Origin: Ambrosia x helenae
Taxonomy: Eukaryota; Streptophyta; Magnoliopsida; Asterales; Asteraceae
Assembly: GCA_030844895.1 (NCBI GenBank)
Contig: CM061227.1
Span: forward strand, 73,286,593 to 73,350,592
DNA: 64,000 nucleotides
Reading direction: 5' to 3'
The notes beneath the pieces were generated by a model that saw nothing but the letters and a program-made list of their open reading frames with translations, searched no databases and was not told the origin of the DNA. The translations under genes were made by a program, and so were the position numbers. The stretch's first letter is position 1. Each line of letters starts with the position of its first letter. This document shows, in pieces, positions 1 to 10,920 of this stretch.

Positions 1-308
1 GCTCAAGATCTCACAAAAATGGAGAAAATAGGGTTACCGATGTGTGCATGCATTTATTACCGAGAGCTCGTTACACCTAATCAAGCAACTTCTAAACATT
101 TTCTCAAAAATACCTGCTGAAAACGATTCATATGTCTGTTCTAAAGAATTGGACCATGATTAAGGACCCACACACCACAAACAGAGACAGAGTGAAAGCA
201 CTGAAACAGTCGCTTTCATTCCCGATCAGACCGCTTTTAGGACTTTTTTTTACTTTTTTTATTTTATTTTTTAGACTCAAACCTAACTAAAACAAATAAA
301 AATGAAAG

Positions 309-349
309 TTTTCCCACTCCCACACTTAAACGACACATTGTCCTCAATG
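309..349 (-). other. Purine-rich tract and GAGGACAATG signature
   Basis: On the minus strand this reads CATTGAGGACAATGT followed shortly by AAGTGTGGGAGTGGG. A 'gaggacaa ... aagtgtggg' signature is common after the coding region of plant Athila/Tat retrotransposons and can serve as, or lie near, the plus-strand primer. Its presence about 2 kb from the primer site suggests a strongly shortened internal region. The assignment rests on recognition of the motif only. Confidence 0.4.
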
Positions 350-540
350 TGAGCTAGGAATAAAATAAAGCAAATAAAAAAATAAAATACAACAGTAAAA
401 GGAACAGACTCCCCTGGATAAGCAATATGCGTATGAGTCCGTTCAATTCCTTCCAATGTCGGCCGTATAGCATTTCATTCGCAGCTGGTAACAAACCTGG
501 AACAAAGAAACATGAAAGAAAAAAAAAAACAAAACAAACA

Positions 541-1679
541 AATCAGGATTCCTGCAAACATTAGTGATTTCCAAATCGTCCTCACCCGAATGGAGATTGA
601 GTACGGGCGGGACAATCTATTCTTGCAATTCAAATCAAAACAAGCAATCCCATGACTCCAACAAAATAAAACTGATTCAAACACACGTAAAAATAAAAAT
701 TAAAAAAAATAAATAAAACAAATAAATATACAAAAATATACAACAATCATACCTGATTCTCATTCATGGTGGTCTCAAAGAACATTTGCCTACCGAGTTT
801 CCAATGTATGCTCGGTAGTTTACATGTCGTGTCCAAAGATGCTTGACTAGTATCGGCATGTAAAGATCATATGTTTTGCGAGTCCGCTTCAAAATAACTT
901 GCCCAAAACCGTGCAAGCCAACCTTCCTAACCTTGGGCACCAAACTCACTAGCTCTTCTTGGGAACCGTGTCTTCGTCAAGGTTTAAACATTCATTTTCT
1001 TTTGTAGGAAGACTTGGAACATCTTCTTCAGCCATGGTGGATTCGATCTTTAAATTGTCAACCACTTGAGGGATTGGTGCGGTATTCATCTCCACAACAT
1101 CCTCCATAAATCAGGATTCCTGCAAACATTAGTGATTTCCAAATCGTCCTCACCCGAATGGAGATTGAGTATGGGCGGGACAATCTATTCTTGCAATTCA
1201 AATCAAAACAAGCAATCCCATGACTCCAACAAAATAAAACTGATTCAAACACACGTAAAAATAAAAATTAAAAAAAATAAATAAAACAAATAAATATACA
1301 AAAATATACAACAATCATACCTGATTCTCATTCATGGTGGTCTCAAAGAACATTTGCCTACCGAGTTTCCAATGTATGCTCGGTAGTTTACATGTCGTGT
1401 CCAAAGATGCTTGACTAGTATCGGCATGTAAAGATCATATGTTTTGCGAGTCCGCTTCAAAATAACTTGCCCAAAACCGTGCAAGCCAACCTTCCTAACC
1501 TTGGGCACCAAACTCACTAGCTCTTCTTGGGGAACCGTGTCTTCGTCAAGGTTTAAACATTCATTTTCTTTTGTAGGAAGACTTGGAACATCTTCTTCAG
1601 CCATGGTGGATTCGATCTTTAAATCGTCAACCACTTGAGGGATTGGTGCGGTATTCATCTCCACAACATCCTCCATAAA
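541..1679. repeat. 569-bp direct tandem duplication, two copies
   Basis: Copy one is about 541-1110 and copy two about 1109-1679, sharing a few bases at the junction. I see about three differences: C/T in GAGTACGG versus GAGTATGG, a G missing in copy one at the CTTGGGAACC run, and one T/C. The near identity means a recent duplication. It duplicated the 3' part of the minus-strand ORF at 1332-1790 with its downstream T-rich sequence. The missing G in copy one shifts the frame, so only copy two stays joined to the upstream reading frame. Confidence 0.85.
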
Positions 1680-1790
1680 TTGTGACAATATCCACTCCTG
1701 TTTTGCTTGACATTTTTCATTAGTTGATAAGGCGAGATAAGCCTTATCTTTTCTTCGTTCATCGCTTAGAATGTCGTACTTATAACTCAA
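1332..1790 (-). pseudogene. Unrecognised sense ORF of the tRNA-Asp element, second segment (152 aa)
   Basis: I do not recognise this protein. It is acidic in its first two thirds, with many D/E/N residues, and basic in the last third (a KVRKVGLHGFGQ stretch followed by RTRKTYDLY). It lies downstream of the 1809-2123 ORF in the same orientation, separated by a stop, so the two may once have been one product or exons of one transcript. A GTATG donor-like sequence follows its end at about 1320. Its 3' half is repeated in the neighbouring 569-bp copy, where a one-base deletion breaks the frame. It does not resemble gag capsid or pol. Confidence 0.4.
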
Positions 1791-1808
1791 CCATTTTAGC
1801 CGACATTC

Positions 1809-2123
1809 TCATGATTGATGAGGTTTTGGTAATTCTTGCTCAACTTTAGAAAGTTGCACTTTACTCATAATCTTGTCAAGACTTCTTTGATCTGCCTGAA
1901 GCCGCCGCTTATGTTCGGCGTTTACTAGTGTTTGGTAATGTTGAAGGGTTGGAGGAGGGGCAAGTTCTTCATAGTACAAGGCCGGAGTGTTCTCCCAAAT
2001 TTCATAAGCAATTAAATACCTTCTTGCTGCCTCCTTTTTCAATACAAGCTTTGGACAATATTCAAAAGTGTGGCGCGGATCCCCACAAACCACACATGTA
2101 TCGCGATATGCATACATTGTCAA
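1809..2123 (-). CDS. Zinc-knuckle-like ORF near the tRNA-Asp primer site (104 aa)
   Basis: The protein has a C-x2-C-x4-H-x4-C knuckle near its N-terminus (CVVCGDPRHTFEYC), the spacing used by retroviral nucleocapsid knuckles. The remainder is helical-looking and charged. The listed start may be a non-ATG codon; an ATG lies two codons downstream. A sequence resembling a splice acceptor (TTTCGCAG) occurs shortly upstream on the minus strand. It starts about 170 bases from the primer site, where gag normally begins, but I see no capsid domain. It could be a gag remnant or a captured zinc-knuckle gene. Function unknown. Confidence 0.45.
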   Translation of the reverse strand: MTMYAYRDTCVVCGDPRHTFEYCPKLVLKKEAARRYLIAYEIWENTPALYYEELAPPPTLQHYQTLVNAEHKRRLQADQRSLDKIMSKVQLSKVEQELPKPHQS

Positions 2124-2290
2124 AACTTGAGCTTCTTTTACCTGCGAAAGAAAGATCCTGCACAGACAACTAGAAAACCCAAAGTGAAATCTAATAAAAT
2201 TAAAAAAAAAAACAAAAAAAAAACAAAGTTTTTTTTAAAACAACTAAATATACACACAAACAAACACGCAATGCAACACTAAGCGCACTA

Positions 2291-2310
2291 GCTCCCCGGC
2301 AACGGCGCCA
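2291..2310 (-). other. Primer binding site complementary to tRNA-Asp
   Basis: The minus strand reads TGGCGCCGTTGCCGGGGAGC. This matches the complement of the 3' end of plant tRNA-Asp(GTC) except at the distal bases. It sits two bases inside the LTR end at 2313, the usual spacing. tRNA-Asp priming is typical of Athila/Tat-lineage Ty3/gypsy elements. Confidence 0.85.
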
Positions 2311-2312
2311 TT

Positions 2313-3570
2313 TGATGAGCTGATCATCACGGGTCATGCAAAAACCTAAATAACCTAGGTAGCTAGGGTAAGTAGGGTATCGAATCCAAGGAGCATGTGG
2401 TTAGTGTCGCACTAGTTGTTTGTCAAAGTCAATTATGAAGATATAGTTTTGTTATGAAGCTTGCTAGTTTATATTTTCTTGATTTTATAGGAATGGTTGA
2501 ATAATAACAATAATATTTAAACTAAGAATAGTAATAAAGATAACAATCACTCTTGGGTTCGGACATGTAAGTAACTAGGATTTCTAAGTTTAATATGATA
2601 GGTTTTCATTGCAAGAAACGCTAGGAAAGAGAATCAAGACTTAGGCATCAACAAATGGCATCGAGGCCCTAAGTATGCTTCTTTATCTAGTTCACCAAAT
2701 CCTATATGTCAAGTTAAGGCATAAATGACAGAATTCATCTCTATGGTTTACTAATACAGGAACATACACAAGATCCAACCCAACATCAAAATTTAATTGA
2801 CGGAATTCATTCCTATGGCTCAAGCACAACATAAACATCCACAAAGTTCAACCCAATATCACGACAATTAATCACGACAATTATTTCTTACAATAAACGT
2901 CACGAACACAATCATAATAAAAACATACAAATCCAGAAACTTACAATCCTTCACCCGGAAGTGAAGGGGAACTTAACCAAACATGGTTTTTTGAAGCTAG
3001 AATGATGTTATTATTCTTCCCCAAGAAGCCTAAAAGGTACTTACTGGCTACTCCTCCCGAACTTCCTGTCATCGATTCCTTCTTGACCCGCCAAACTTGC
3101 GTCCCTTCCCAGATTTCTTGCTGTCCAAAATAATTCCTTAATAATAATAATGATCCCTCCTTAATTGTTCCTTTTAATTGTCGTCATCCCAAAAATAAAA
3201 TAAATCTTCCAATTATGAGCTGACCTCCTTTTTTCCTTTCTTTTCTCTAGATGGGCCTAAGGCCAATTTTTTTTCATGCATTCTTTATTTTCTTTTTCTT
3301 ATTATTATTAATAATGGTGTCATGACCCCGTGCTCTCGACTCGGGTGTTCGGGTCTCGAATATATTTTGTACTGTTTAGCCCCGCTCTATGCGATCACCT
3401 ACCAAAAATATAAAATAAATAAATTAATAGTAAAAACAACCAAAAAGTAATAGAATATATACAATACTAAAATAATAGAGTACAAGCCTAAAACTAATAA
3501 AAATACTATCTAATCGACTAAAAAATATACAAAACTAACAAATAAATGTGATGCATTTAGCAACACATCA
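2313..3570 (-). mobile_element. 5' LTR of the tRNA-Asp-primed element
   Basis: On the plus strand the LTR opens TGATGAGC next to the primer site and closes ACACATCA, giving TGATG/CATCA ends and a length of about 1.26 kb. The primer-side end is firm. The outer end at 3570 was chosen for the matching inverted terminus and the drop into repeat-like AT sequence, and is less certain. The target duplication cannot be tested because the partner LTR is outside the window. No coding capacity seen. Confidence 0.65.
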
Positions 3571-3613
3571 AAAATATTTATCATAAAATGTTAAAAGTAA
3601 GACACCGTTTGAG

Positions 3614-4640
3614 TCAGATCATTCAAAATTCGAATTAAATGTTATAATTAAGTCTAATTGTGACCATTATAGATATTAAAATATGAAATTATATAGTTAA
3701 ATAAAACATTTAATATTTGAATATTTATAAAGTTTAACTAAAATCTATCAATTCAAATTCTTGTATTCAAAATTTGAATTTTAACTTGTAACTAATTTAA
3801 GAAATTTATAACTAAAACTATTATTTGTTAAATTTCAAAACTATTATTTGTTAAATTTTAAATATATTAGAAAATCTCTAATTATAATATCTTTATTTTA
3901 ATGATCATAGTAGGATTAACTGTTACAATTATGAATTTAAATTCAAAGTTTGAAATTTTTTAAAATATTCAGATAATTTCAAAATTTGAATTAAATGTTA
4001 TAATTAAGTCTTATTGTTACTATTATTATCTAAAATTTAGAACTTTTATAATATTAAAAAGTATAGATATCGAAATATGAAATTATATACCTAAATAGAA
4101 CATTTAATATTTGAATATTTATAAAGTTTAATGAAACCTATCAATTCAAATTCTAGTAATCAAAATTTGAAAAATTCAAATCATTCAAAAATTTGAATTA
4201 AATATTTTAAATGTGTTAATTAAATCTAAATCTAAATGTTACCATAAATGTTAAATTCAAAATTTTCAGCTAAATATTTAAATAAAACATTAAGTATTCA
4301 AATATTTTAAAAGTTTAACGAAAATCTATAATTTCAAATTCTAATATTTAAAATTTTAATTTTTACTTGTAATTAATTTGAGAAAGCTACAACCAAAATT
4401 ATTAATTGTTATATTTTAAATATATTAGGAAATCATAATTTAAAGATAATAAATAGGTGTAATGGTTACCATTATTACCATTAATTCAAAAATTTAATTT
4501 TTTTTAAAAGATTAAGCCATTCAAAATGTGTAATTAAAAGGATAATTAGTATGTGTAATTTCTTACCATTATTAAACAAAATTTAAAATTTTGTCTAATT
4601 CGAATTTAAATATTTTGAATTTTAATTTGAAATTTGAAAT
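3614..4640. repeat. Degenerate AT-rich tandem repeat, three to four units
   Basis: Similar blocks start near 3620, 3972, 4182 and perhaps 4512. Each opens with a form of CATTCAAAATTTGAATTAAAT, and the better ones continue with AACATTTAATATTTGAATATT and AATCTATCAATTCAAATTC. Unit lengths vary from about 210 to 350 bp and the copies are well diverged. It may be an old satellite-like array or a repeat inside a decayed element. Confidence 0.5.
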
Positions 4641-6637
4641 TGATAATTCGTTATAATCATATTAACGAAAATAAAATGTAAACATACTTTATTTACAAAA
4701 AATAAATATACAAAATTGATTCTGTATAAGGTAAATCAGGGGTATTATTTTTTTTATAAAAATTCAAATTTAAATTTCTTTATAAAACAGTTATATACAT
4801 ATGATTAATAGTCCGAGGAAAGAAAAGGACTGCCTTTGAAAAAAGAAAAAAGTAACTCGCTTAACTCGCTAGGCCTTCGCAACAAATAATTAATAATAAC
4901 TCGATTATTTTTAAAGGTTATTAATCAAATTGAAATCATAATTTTTAAAATTAGATGTTTCCAAAATTGTGCAAATCATGATAAATGCTAATTATAACCT
5001 AAAAATAGTAATTTGAAAAATCAAAGAATTAACCATTTATTTGTCTTTTTAAATGTAGTTGACTTTAAAAACGGATGTTTTTTAAATCTTAATTTTTGAA
5101 TGTATAAAAATAAATTAATTCTGATGAAAATGTTAAAGTCTAAAATATTTCAAAAATAGTTTGACAGTTACAATTAGAGTGATTGTAATTTACATAAAAA
5201 ATGGTTACTTTAACTTTGCTATTAATGATTTACGAAAAAATTACTATGTTTTCAAACATACTAATTAATCTTATTCAACAATGATAAACCACAAATCACA
5301 AATCTATACATATACAAGTCAAACATTGCCATACTTTGACATAAAAACTTAAAGATTTAATTTTTTTTATCAAATTGTGTAATAAATATAGTTTTGACTA
5401 CTAACAACTGTTTATATCGTCAAATCTTTGAATTTGGAATGAGCGTAAATATAGTTAATATATAATTATTTTACCAAGATTTAGGTTTTGATTAATATAC
5501 AAAACATAATTTTGAAAAAATAAATCAGAGATAATTATAAAAAAAGATTTGAACAATATAGAAAAGTAACCTAGGAAAGTGAACAATTAATGAAAAAAAT
5601 AATAAGGAAAAGGAAAACATACAACCGATTGAGTGGCGTGCCTACAACAATTGATTTTGTTTCCAGAAAGACCCATCACTTTTGCGCTTATGGCATATTG
5701 GAAGAACGATCTAGTTTTAAAAGAAAAAGATATAGTAGATTAATTGTCAGGATCATAATATTGGATGTATCAAACACACATAATACAGCTAAATAGGAAG
5801 TTTTAAGTCATACCATAAAATTATCTCCACATTAAATAATATCATTCAATTCCATATCCCCATAAATCGAAAGTTTTAAATCATTCCATAAAATTAGAAG
5901 CTTGAAAATAGGAAAGATTATAGATTCTTTTAAAAAAATTTAAACCACTTACCGATTTTGACATGATGCAATCGGGTGCACCCACATCCGAGATCCATGA
6001 TCCATCCAATCACCAACCAAACTAAAGAGTTTCACTATATGAAGATCCGAATTATATTAAATCCTCAAGAACAAATAAGAACAATTGATGAAAATTCTTG
6101 AACCCTTTAAACAATCTTAGCCTAATAAATACAGATTCAAACCTAAAGTATTAAATCAGTATGAAAAAGAAAAAAAAACATGAACCCTAAAACTGACTAT
6201 TTAATACTAAAATCCAAACTTACATAGACTGAAACACTAAAAGATCAATTTTCAGATGCTCAAGAGCTGTGAAAACTGTGTTCTTATGTTCATAGATTCT
6301 TGATCACTATCAAATTTGAAAACAAAACTAGATTCAATTAGACCTAAACATGAACCCTAAAACTAAAAAATTATTAAACCTAAACAATAATACACGAAAA
6401 ATCAAAGATTGAAAGCTAAATCATAGTTTATCAGTTAAAACAAAGACACAAAAACATTAATCGCTCACGAAAGATTAAGATATAATCATATTAGAAAAAA
6501 AACGAAAACAAAAAACAGATCTCACCCAATGGAGACTAATAGAAAACTGCTTCTCAGATGGCCAAAACATTGACAGATTCATAACCCATCTCCATTTGAA
6601 TCCAAACCGGAAAAAAGTAATAACGAATAGTAAGAAG
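4641..6637. other. AT-rich flank without supportable gene
   Basis: The sequence is A/T-rich, with poly-T and poly-A runs and only short chance ORFs such as the one at 5590-5796. Composition is slightly less extreme from about 5600, where runs such as AACCCTAAAAC appear, but no exon chain, start or splice pattern convinced me. It is the left flank of the E1 insertion. Confidence 0.4.
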
Positions 6638-6642
6638 AAACC
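6638..6642. repeat. Target site duplication AAACC of E1 (left)
   Basis: AAACC lies directly before the LTR start TGTGACACCC at 6643, and the same five bases lie at 49954-49958 directly after the last LTR end GTGTGACA. A five-base duplication is the size made by Ty3/gypsy integrase. It shows that everything between behaves as one insertion locus. Confidence 0.85.
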
Positions 6643-7030
6643 TGTGACACCCGGCATATTTGGCTTAAACATTTTAGTAACATCTAAGTCTATCTTAGCG
6701 AGAAACATTTATAAACGGACTTAACTAGGTTAGTTGAGTCGGGTCAAGTTAGGATTGTCCAGGGTTTAATGATCTGGAGGATCATTGGGAGTCGTTTTAG
6801 TAATACACTAGTACCGGGTCCCGTTGTTGGTGAAATTACATAAACTAATTAAGTGTATGTGTAGATTAATTGTCGTGTGGTAGATTATATGCATAGATGT
6901 CTTTAAACGATGTGTAGATAATCATCCATTCTTAAATATGTTAAACATAGACTAAGGTTGCATGCTCATATGTTTATTCGTGTTAAAATGCGTTAAACAC
7001 GACAAATTGGAAAACTAGAAAAAAACATAG

Positions 7031-7182
7031 GTCCTGGTTCGAACCTTAGCAAAGGGGCGAACCTGGAATGTGGAAATAGAAAAGTTTCATTCGACCAGAA
7101 CATGCACATTCGACCCTGTGAAAGGGGCGAATGTGGATACATTCGCCCAGGTAGAAGGGGCGAATGTGGACTAGTATAAATA
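7031..7182 (+). promoter_or_regulatory. GGTCGAA/TTCGACC word array followed by TATA box
   Basis: Between 7031 and 7172 the words GTTCGAAC, GGGGCGAAC, CATTCGACC, GGGGCGAATGTGG and CATTCGCCC alternate in both orientations. They end just before TATAAATA at 7175-7182, the likely core promoter of the LTR. The same block recurs in the LTR at 44651. Confidence 0.65.
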
Positions 7183-7958
7183 CCAAACCTTGTCATTTTT
7201 CACCATTTCACAAACCCTAACCGTCTCAAAACACTCTCAAACGATTTTAATCACTAAGGAAGGAGTTTTTGCTCTTCTTTTTCATAATCTAACCTATCAA
7301 CAACATCTAATCAAGAATCCAAGGTGTGTTCTTAATTCTAAACCTTGTTCAAGCATTTTAATTCGTTTTTATCTAACCCTAAATGTCCATATCTGTTCTA
7401 AGGAAGTTTTTATCAATAAAAACCTTTTAAACATCTTTATAAACCTAAACCCTATCGTTAAACATAGGTTTTCATATCAATAAACATATGTTAATAGTGT
7501 GTTATGTGATATTATGTGTTGTTTAATGATTTGCTACTGTGCTAATGCTAGAAACATGATCTAGGGCTGCTATTGATGATAGTTTAGGAGTATAAAAGGG
7601 TATAATTAGATAGATGATGATATCAAGTCTAATTTGGGGATTTTATTGAATCTAGGGCTTGTTCATGTTAGTATTATCAATAAAGCGATTGGGGGTTTTC
7701 GACTACATGATAAACTGAACATTTTTAGATGATTATCGATTGATATTAAAAAGTTTCCAAATTGGGTAAAGATTACATGCATGATGTGACACTTCCATAA
7801 TCTTTGCCATTTTGGGAAAGGTCTGAAACGGATAGGTTTTGGGGCACAATTGGTGGGGTTTTGTAGGGATAAGTTATACATGCTTGACTGCAGTGTTTGA
7901 TGATGTTTCGGGATGTTTTCGGATGTTTTTGAAGCGTTTTGGGAAAAATAATCTGTCA

Positions 7959-8130
7959 GGGTCGAACCTGGGCACATTCGACCGGTCGAGTGGTCGAATG
8001 TGGAAATCCTAGGGTCGAACCTGGACAGTTTGGTCGAATCTGTGAAGAACGGTCGAAGGAGGCTTTCCAAAGGGTTGAAGGTGGGTTAAAACGGGCAAAG
8101 GAGGATCAGTCTTCCTGGTTCGACCCTTCT
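7959..8130 (+). repeat. Second GGTCGAA word array, transcribed part of LTR-a
   Basis: About 800 bases downstream of the TATA box the same words return: GGTCGAACCTGG, CATTCGACC, GGTCGAATGTGG, GGTCGAAGG and GGTTCGACCC. The arms CATTCGACC and GGTCGAATG flank an 8-base spacer. It lies in the predicted leader transcript. Function unknown. Confidence 0.6.
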
Positions 8131-9135
8131 GATTTAAAAATGAGAGTTTTGATACAAACTAAGTGTTTTATGCTTGAACCTTGTGTGTAATCTATGTGTA
8201 CTTGATTAGTTAGGGTAATGAGTCACCAACGGGATGTCGGGTCGGTCTAGTGTGTCGGTTGAACACTTAAACACGTTTTAAAACATACTTGGTTACGATC
8301 TGGACAATCGGGGACTAGATAACCTTATGGTTATTAGTCGGAACACTTATGTGAACATTTTGATAGATCTCCGGTAGTGGGATTATCAAGGGCTTGGCAC
8401 TTTACTATTTACTGAAGAACGCAATCTAAGGTGAGTTCACGGCCCCACTTTTATAGCTTTAACTTTTGGGGGAGAAAACATGCGCTAAACTATTTTGGTA
8501 ACATATGTCATACTATAGTTATAACTTGCATTGCTATACGATCTTTTAAAGTCCTGGGGGAAAACCATGAATATGCGGGGATGCACAACGGGGGAAGTGT
8601 GGATAGATCTATTGGGCGTGACCTGCCCCACTCGTCGGCTTGGAGGGCCGGGCGGGTGCATATTGTCTCGAACTGGTAACATTGGTATCATGCTGAACAT
8701 TCGGGCTGAACATTGCTAAACATTGCTAAACGTGTCTAGTAATGAATTTCCAATCGTAGTAGTAATAAAACATACGCCTAGCTAGCGTACCTGGTAACAT
8801 TGGTATAGTATGGACATGGTAACGCTTTGGTAACTATTTTGGTAACATATTGAACAAACCTGTGAACTCACCAGCATTATATATGTTGACGTCTTTTTGG
8901 CAAGTTTTTCTCAGGTCGCTAAGGTAGCATCGGTTGGACTAGGCGCACGGGTCTGCATTGGCGTCTAGGCTTAGTGGCATATTTTAAATGCTTCCGCTAT
9001 ATTTTAATGGTTTGATAACCAAGTTTGAGTTTACGTATTTCATATAGAGTTGTTTATTGTGACCGTTGACTTGGATCCTGGTTTGTCATGCGCCTCTCGG
9101 TAAAACTCCGCAAGTGGAAATTTGAGGGTGTGACA

Positions 9136-9663
9136 GATTGGTATCAGAGCCAATGGTTATAGTGAACTAGGACTGCATGTAGAGTCTGGTCTATAGCCAA
9201 GTCGCACACACTAGACGGTCACATACTTTGAGCCTATTAGTGGGATACGTACTAACTTTGTCGGGGTGTCCTTACATCATCATCACACTTCTTTGTTACA
9301 TCATCCGCTTTTATTTGGGTTCTTACCTACTCTTGTCTTCTTCTTCGGGATTGAAGAAGGAGAGGCTGATTTGTTGACTCTTGCATAAACATACTTTCTT
9401 TACTTGCACCTATCGTAACACGTTACTAGGCGACGATATTCGGTGACTGGAGTCTGGACCTAGGAGTGCATTTGGAGGACCATGTAGAGCAGTTTATCAT
9501 TTCGGGTGCACACGAAATAATAAACTGAAATGCATGAAAATCTCGGTGGACTTTGAGTTTAGGTGTACAGTCCTGAATTTGTCCCTAAGTTAACTCTTGT
9601 AAATTTCTAGTGGTTGACACTAGAGGTGAATCTGAATCCCTCGATTTCTTGATTTGTTAGATC
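9136..9663 (+). other. E1 primer site (tRNA-iMet) and leader, first copy
   Basis: TGGTATCAGAGCCA at 9139-9152 is the classic primer site complementary to initiator tRNA-Met. About 510 bases of untranslated leader follow up to the gag ATG at 9664. The leader is conserved at 39325-39851 and 47231-47755. Confidence 0.9.
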
Positions 9664-10073
9664 ATGTCTGGTGCTCGTGGTGGTAGACGTCGCGGTGGCG
9701 GCGGTGGCCATGCTGGCGGCAGTGGCCGTGCTGGGGGCGGTGGTCGTGGTAACATAGACATGACCCAAGCTGAATTGAATAACTTGTTACAGCAGCAAGT
9801 GAACATGGCTATGGCTAATTTCCAGGCTGGGATTAATGCCATTGGTAGTGAGTTGATTTCTGTCGACTGTGCCTCATTCTTGGGTGTCATATTCTTTCGT
9901 TTGTATTTTATTCGTGTATCGTGTTTTAGGTATCGCTGTCAATCCACCTCCACCTCAGTGCTCTTACAAGAAGTTTCGGGACGGTCAGCCTCATAACTTC
10001 GCTGGGACTGAGGGAGCGGTGGGACTGCTCCGATGGCTGGAGAAGGTAGAATCTGTGTTTGTCATGTGTAACT
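9664..10073 (+). pseudogene. gag: E1 gag copy a, 5' part, interrupted by E2
   Basis: Gag builds the virus-like particle. The ATG at 9664 opens a Gly/Arg-rich head of about 35 residues, then a helix with a TQAELNNLLQQQ stretch. At 9848-9929 lies an 82-base GTGAGT...TTTTAG segment that looks like an intron: the downstream gag frame (CSYKKFRDGQPHNFAGTEG, then GLLRWLEKVESVF) is in another frame and joins correctly if the 82 bases are removed. The reading frame is cut after VMCN by E2. The rest of this gag resumes at 37549. The same intron-like segment is in copies b and c. Confidence 0.8.
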
Positions 10074-10250
10074 TGTAACATTTCGCGTTTAATAATTGAA
10101 CGTTACGTATAATTTGGATAAAAACGTCAAGTTATATTATTATTATTATTCGCATTTTATTATTTTTTTTGTGGCATTTTTTGGAACCCTAAAACTATAA
10201 TATGTATACATGATACACATATATAAACTAGATATTTATCAAAAATAATT

Positions 10251-10327
10251 TGCTTGGGCCGGGACTCGAACTCGCGCCCAAGCCGGTCCATATATACACA
10301 ACAACTTAACCAGCTGATCTACACGAG
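10251..10327 (-). other. tRNA-like A/B-box module, reverse within the E2 LTR
   Basis: On the minus strand TAGATCAGCTGGTTAAG resembles a pol III A box, and GAGTTCGAGTCCCGG about 35-40 bases later a B box. The 3' LTR copy (34624-34700) has a perfect GGTTCGAGTCC B box. A related module sits at the equivalent place in the solo LTR E4 (33550-33630). The upstream acceptor-stem half is not convincing, so this is a tRNA-derived or SINE-like head, not a functional tRNA gene. Confidence 0.5.
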
Positions 10328-10378
10328 TATCTTGTTCCATTTCCAGCTTGATTTATACTTAACACGACCCTGACACTT

Positions 10379-10405
10379 CACAGTTGACTTGGGAAGTCAA
10401 CTGTG
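10379..10405. promoter_or_regulatory. Palindromic W-box pair upstream of the E2 TATA box
   Basis: CACAGTTGACTT at 10379-10390 and AAGTCAACTGTG at 10394-10405 are perfect 12-base inverted arms around GGG. Each contains TTGACT, which matches the W-box core bound by WRKY factors. It lies about 200 bases upstream of TATAAAT. An imperfect version occurs in E4 near 33473-33502. The factor is an inference from the motif. Confidence 0.55.
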
Positions 10406-10597
10406 ACAGTTAGCGACCATAATTAACCATCTTAAATGTGTAATTGATCCATGAAAGGAATGATTTCATGATTATCGGCCATCTACGAGTCAATACACAA
10501 TCAAATGCCGTGTAAATCATTCCAATTATGCTTTAATACACGTCACGCATTAACATCAAGGTCAAACCTTCCAATTCATCAGTCCAGACCATTACCC

Positions 10598-10604
10598 TAT
10601 AAAT
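10598..10604 (+). promoter_or_regulatory. E2 TATA box
   Basis: TATAAAT follows CATTACCC and precedes an A/C-rich, TCTCTCAACC-type stretch resembling a plant 5' untranslated region. It is the best core-promoter candidate in the E2 LTR and is kept in the 3' LTR. Confidence 0.5.
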
Positions 10605-10920
10605 TGAACATCTCTGAACCTTCACAACTCGCCACTCAATCTCTCTCAACCTCCAATTTCTATTAACTAACCTCTGTTCTTGGATTTCTGTTCGTATTTT
10701 GACCCGAGCTTTGACCGATCGTGCGAGTTCACAAAGTGTTTGTAAGTCTAATTTTATTTGTGGGTTTCATTGATCGGCCTACACACAACGTTTACCCCAT
10801 GATTAATTGGGTTAACGTTGTGTGATTTAATCAATTGCAAATTCTAGGGTTCGAAGGCTTATAATTGGGGAAGAACATGATTTCTGTCATGATATTTATT
10901 TTTAATAAAACAAGAATCAA

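Larger units (their letters stand above)
1..2312 (-). mobile_element. Internal region of a non-autonomous LTR retrotransposon (tRNA-Asp primed)
   Basis: Read on the minus strand, this stretch follows an LTR (2313-3570) and a tRNA-Asp primer site. It holds two short sense ORFs and then, near 309-349, the kind of purine-rich signature usually found downstream of pol in Athila/Tat-type elements. There is no room for pol between the two, so I infer a non-autonomous derivative of that lineage. The other LTR would lie left of position 1. Between 1 and 540 I see only A/T-rich sequence with long T and A runs and no supportable ORF. Confidence 0.6.
6643..9135 (+). mobile_element. E1 LTR-a (complete, 2493 bp)
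   Basis: Starts TGTGACACCCGGCATATT and ends GGGTGTGACA, followed by GAT and a tRNA-iMet primer site. It closely matches the LTR at 44651-47230. It lacks about 50 bases near 8985 that the other copies carry between two TTAAAT direct repeats, which fits a small deletion between them. The copy also lost the hairpin arm pair retained at 45043-45069. Confidence 0.9.

Noticed and set aside
5590..5796. 68-codon ORF in the AT-rich flank, and the less AT-rich stretch up to 6640, as a host gene
   Set aside because: No recognisable domain, no splice pattern or codon bias that convinced me; length is within chance expectation.
9664..9890. Proline-rich minus-strand ORF opposite the gag head
   Set aside because: It is the mirror of the Gly/Arg-rich gag N-terminus and has no independent support.
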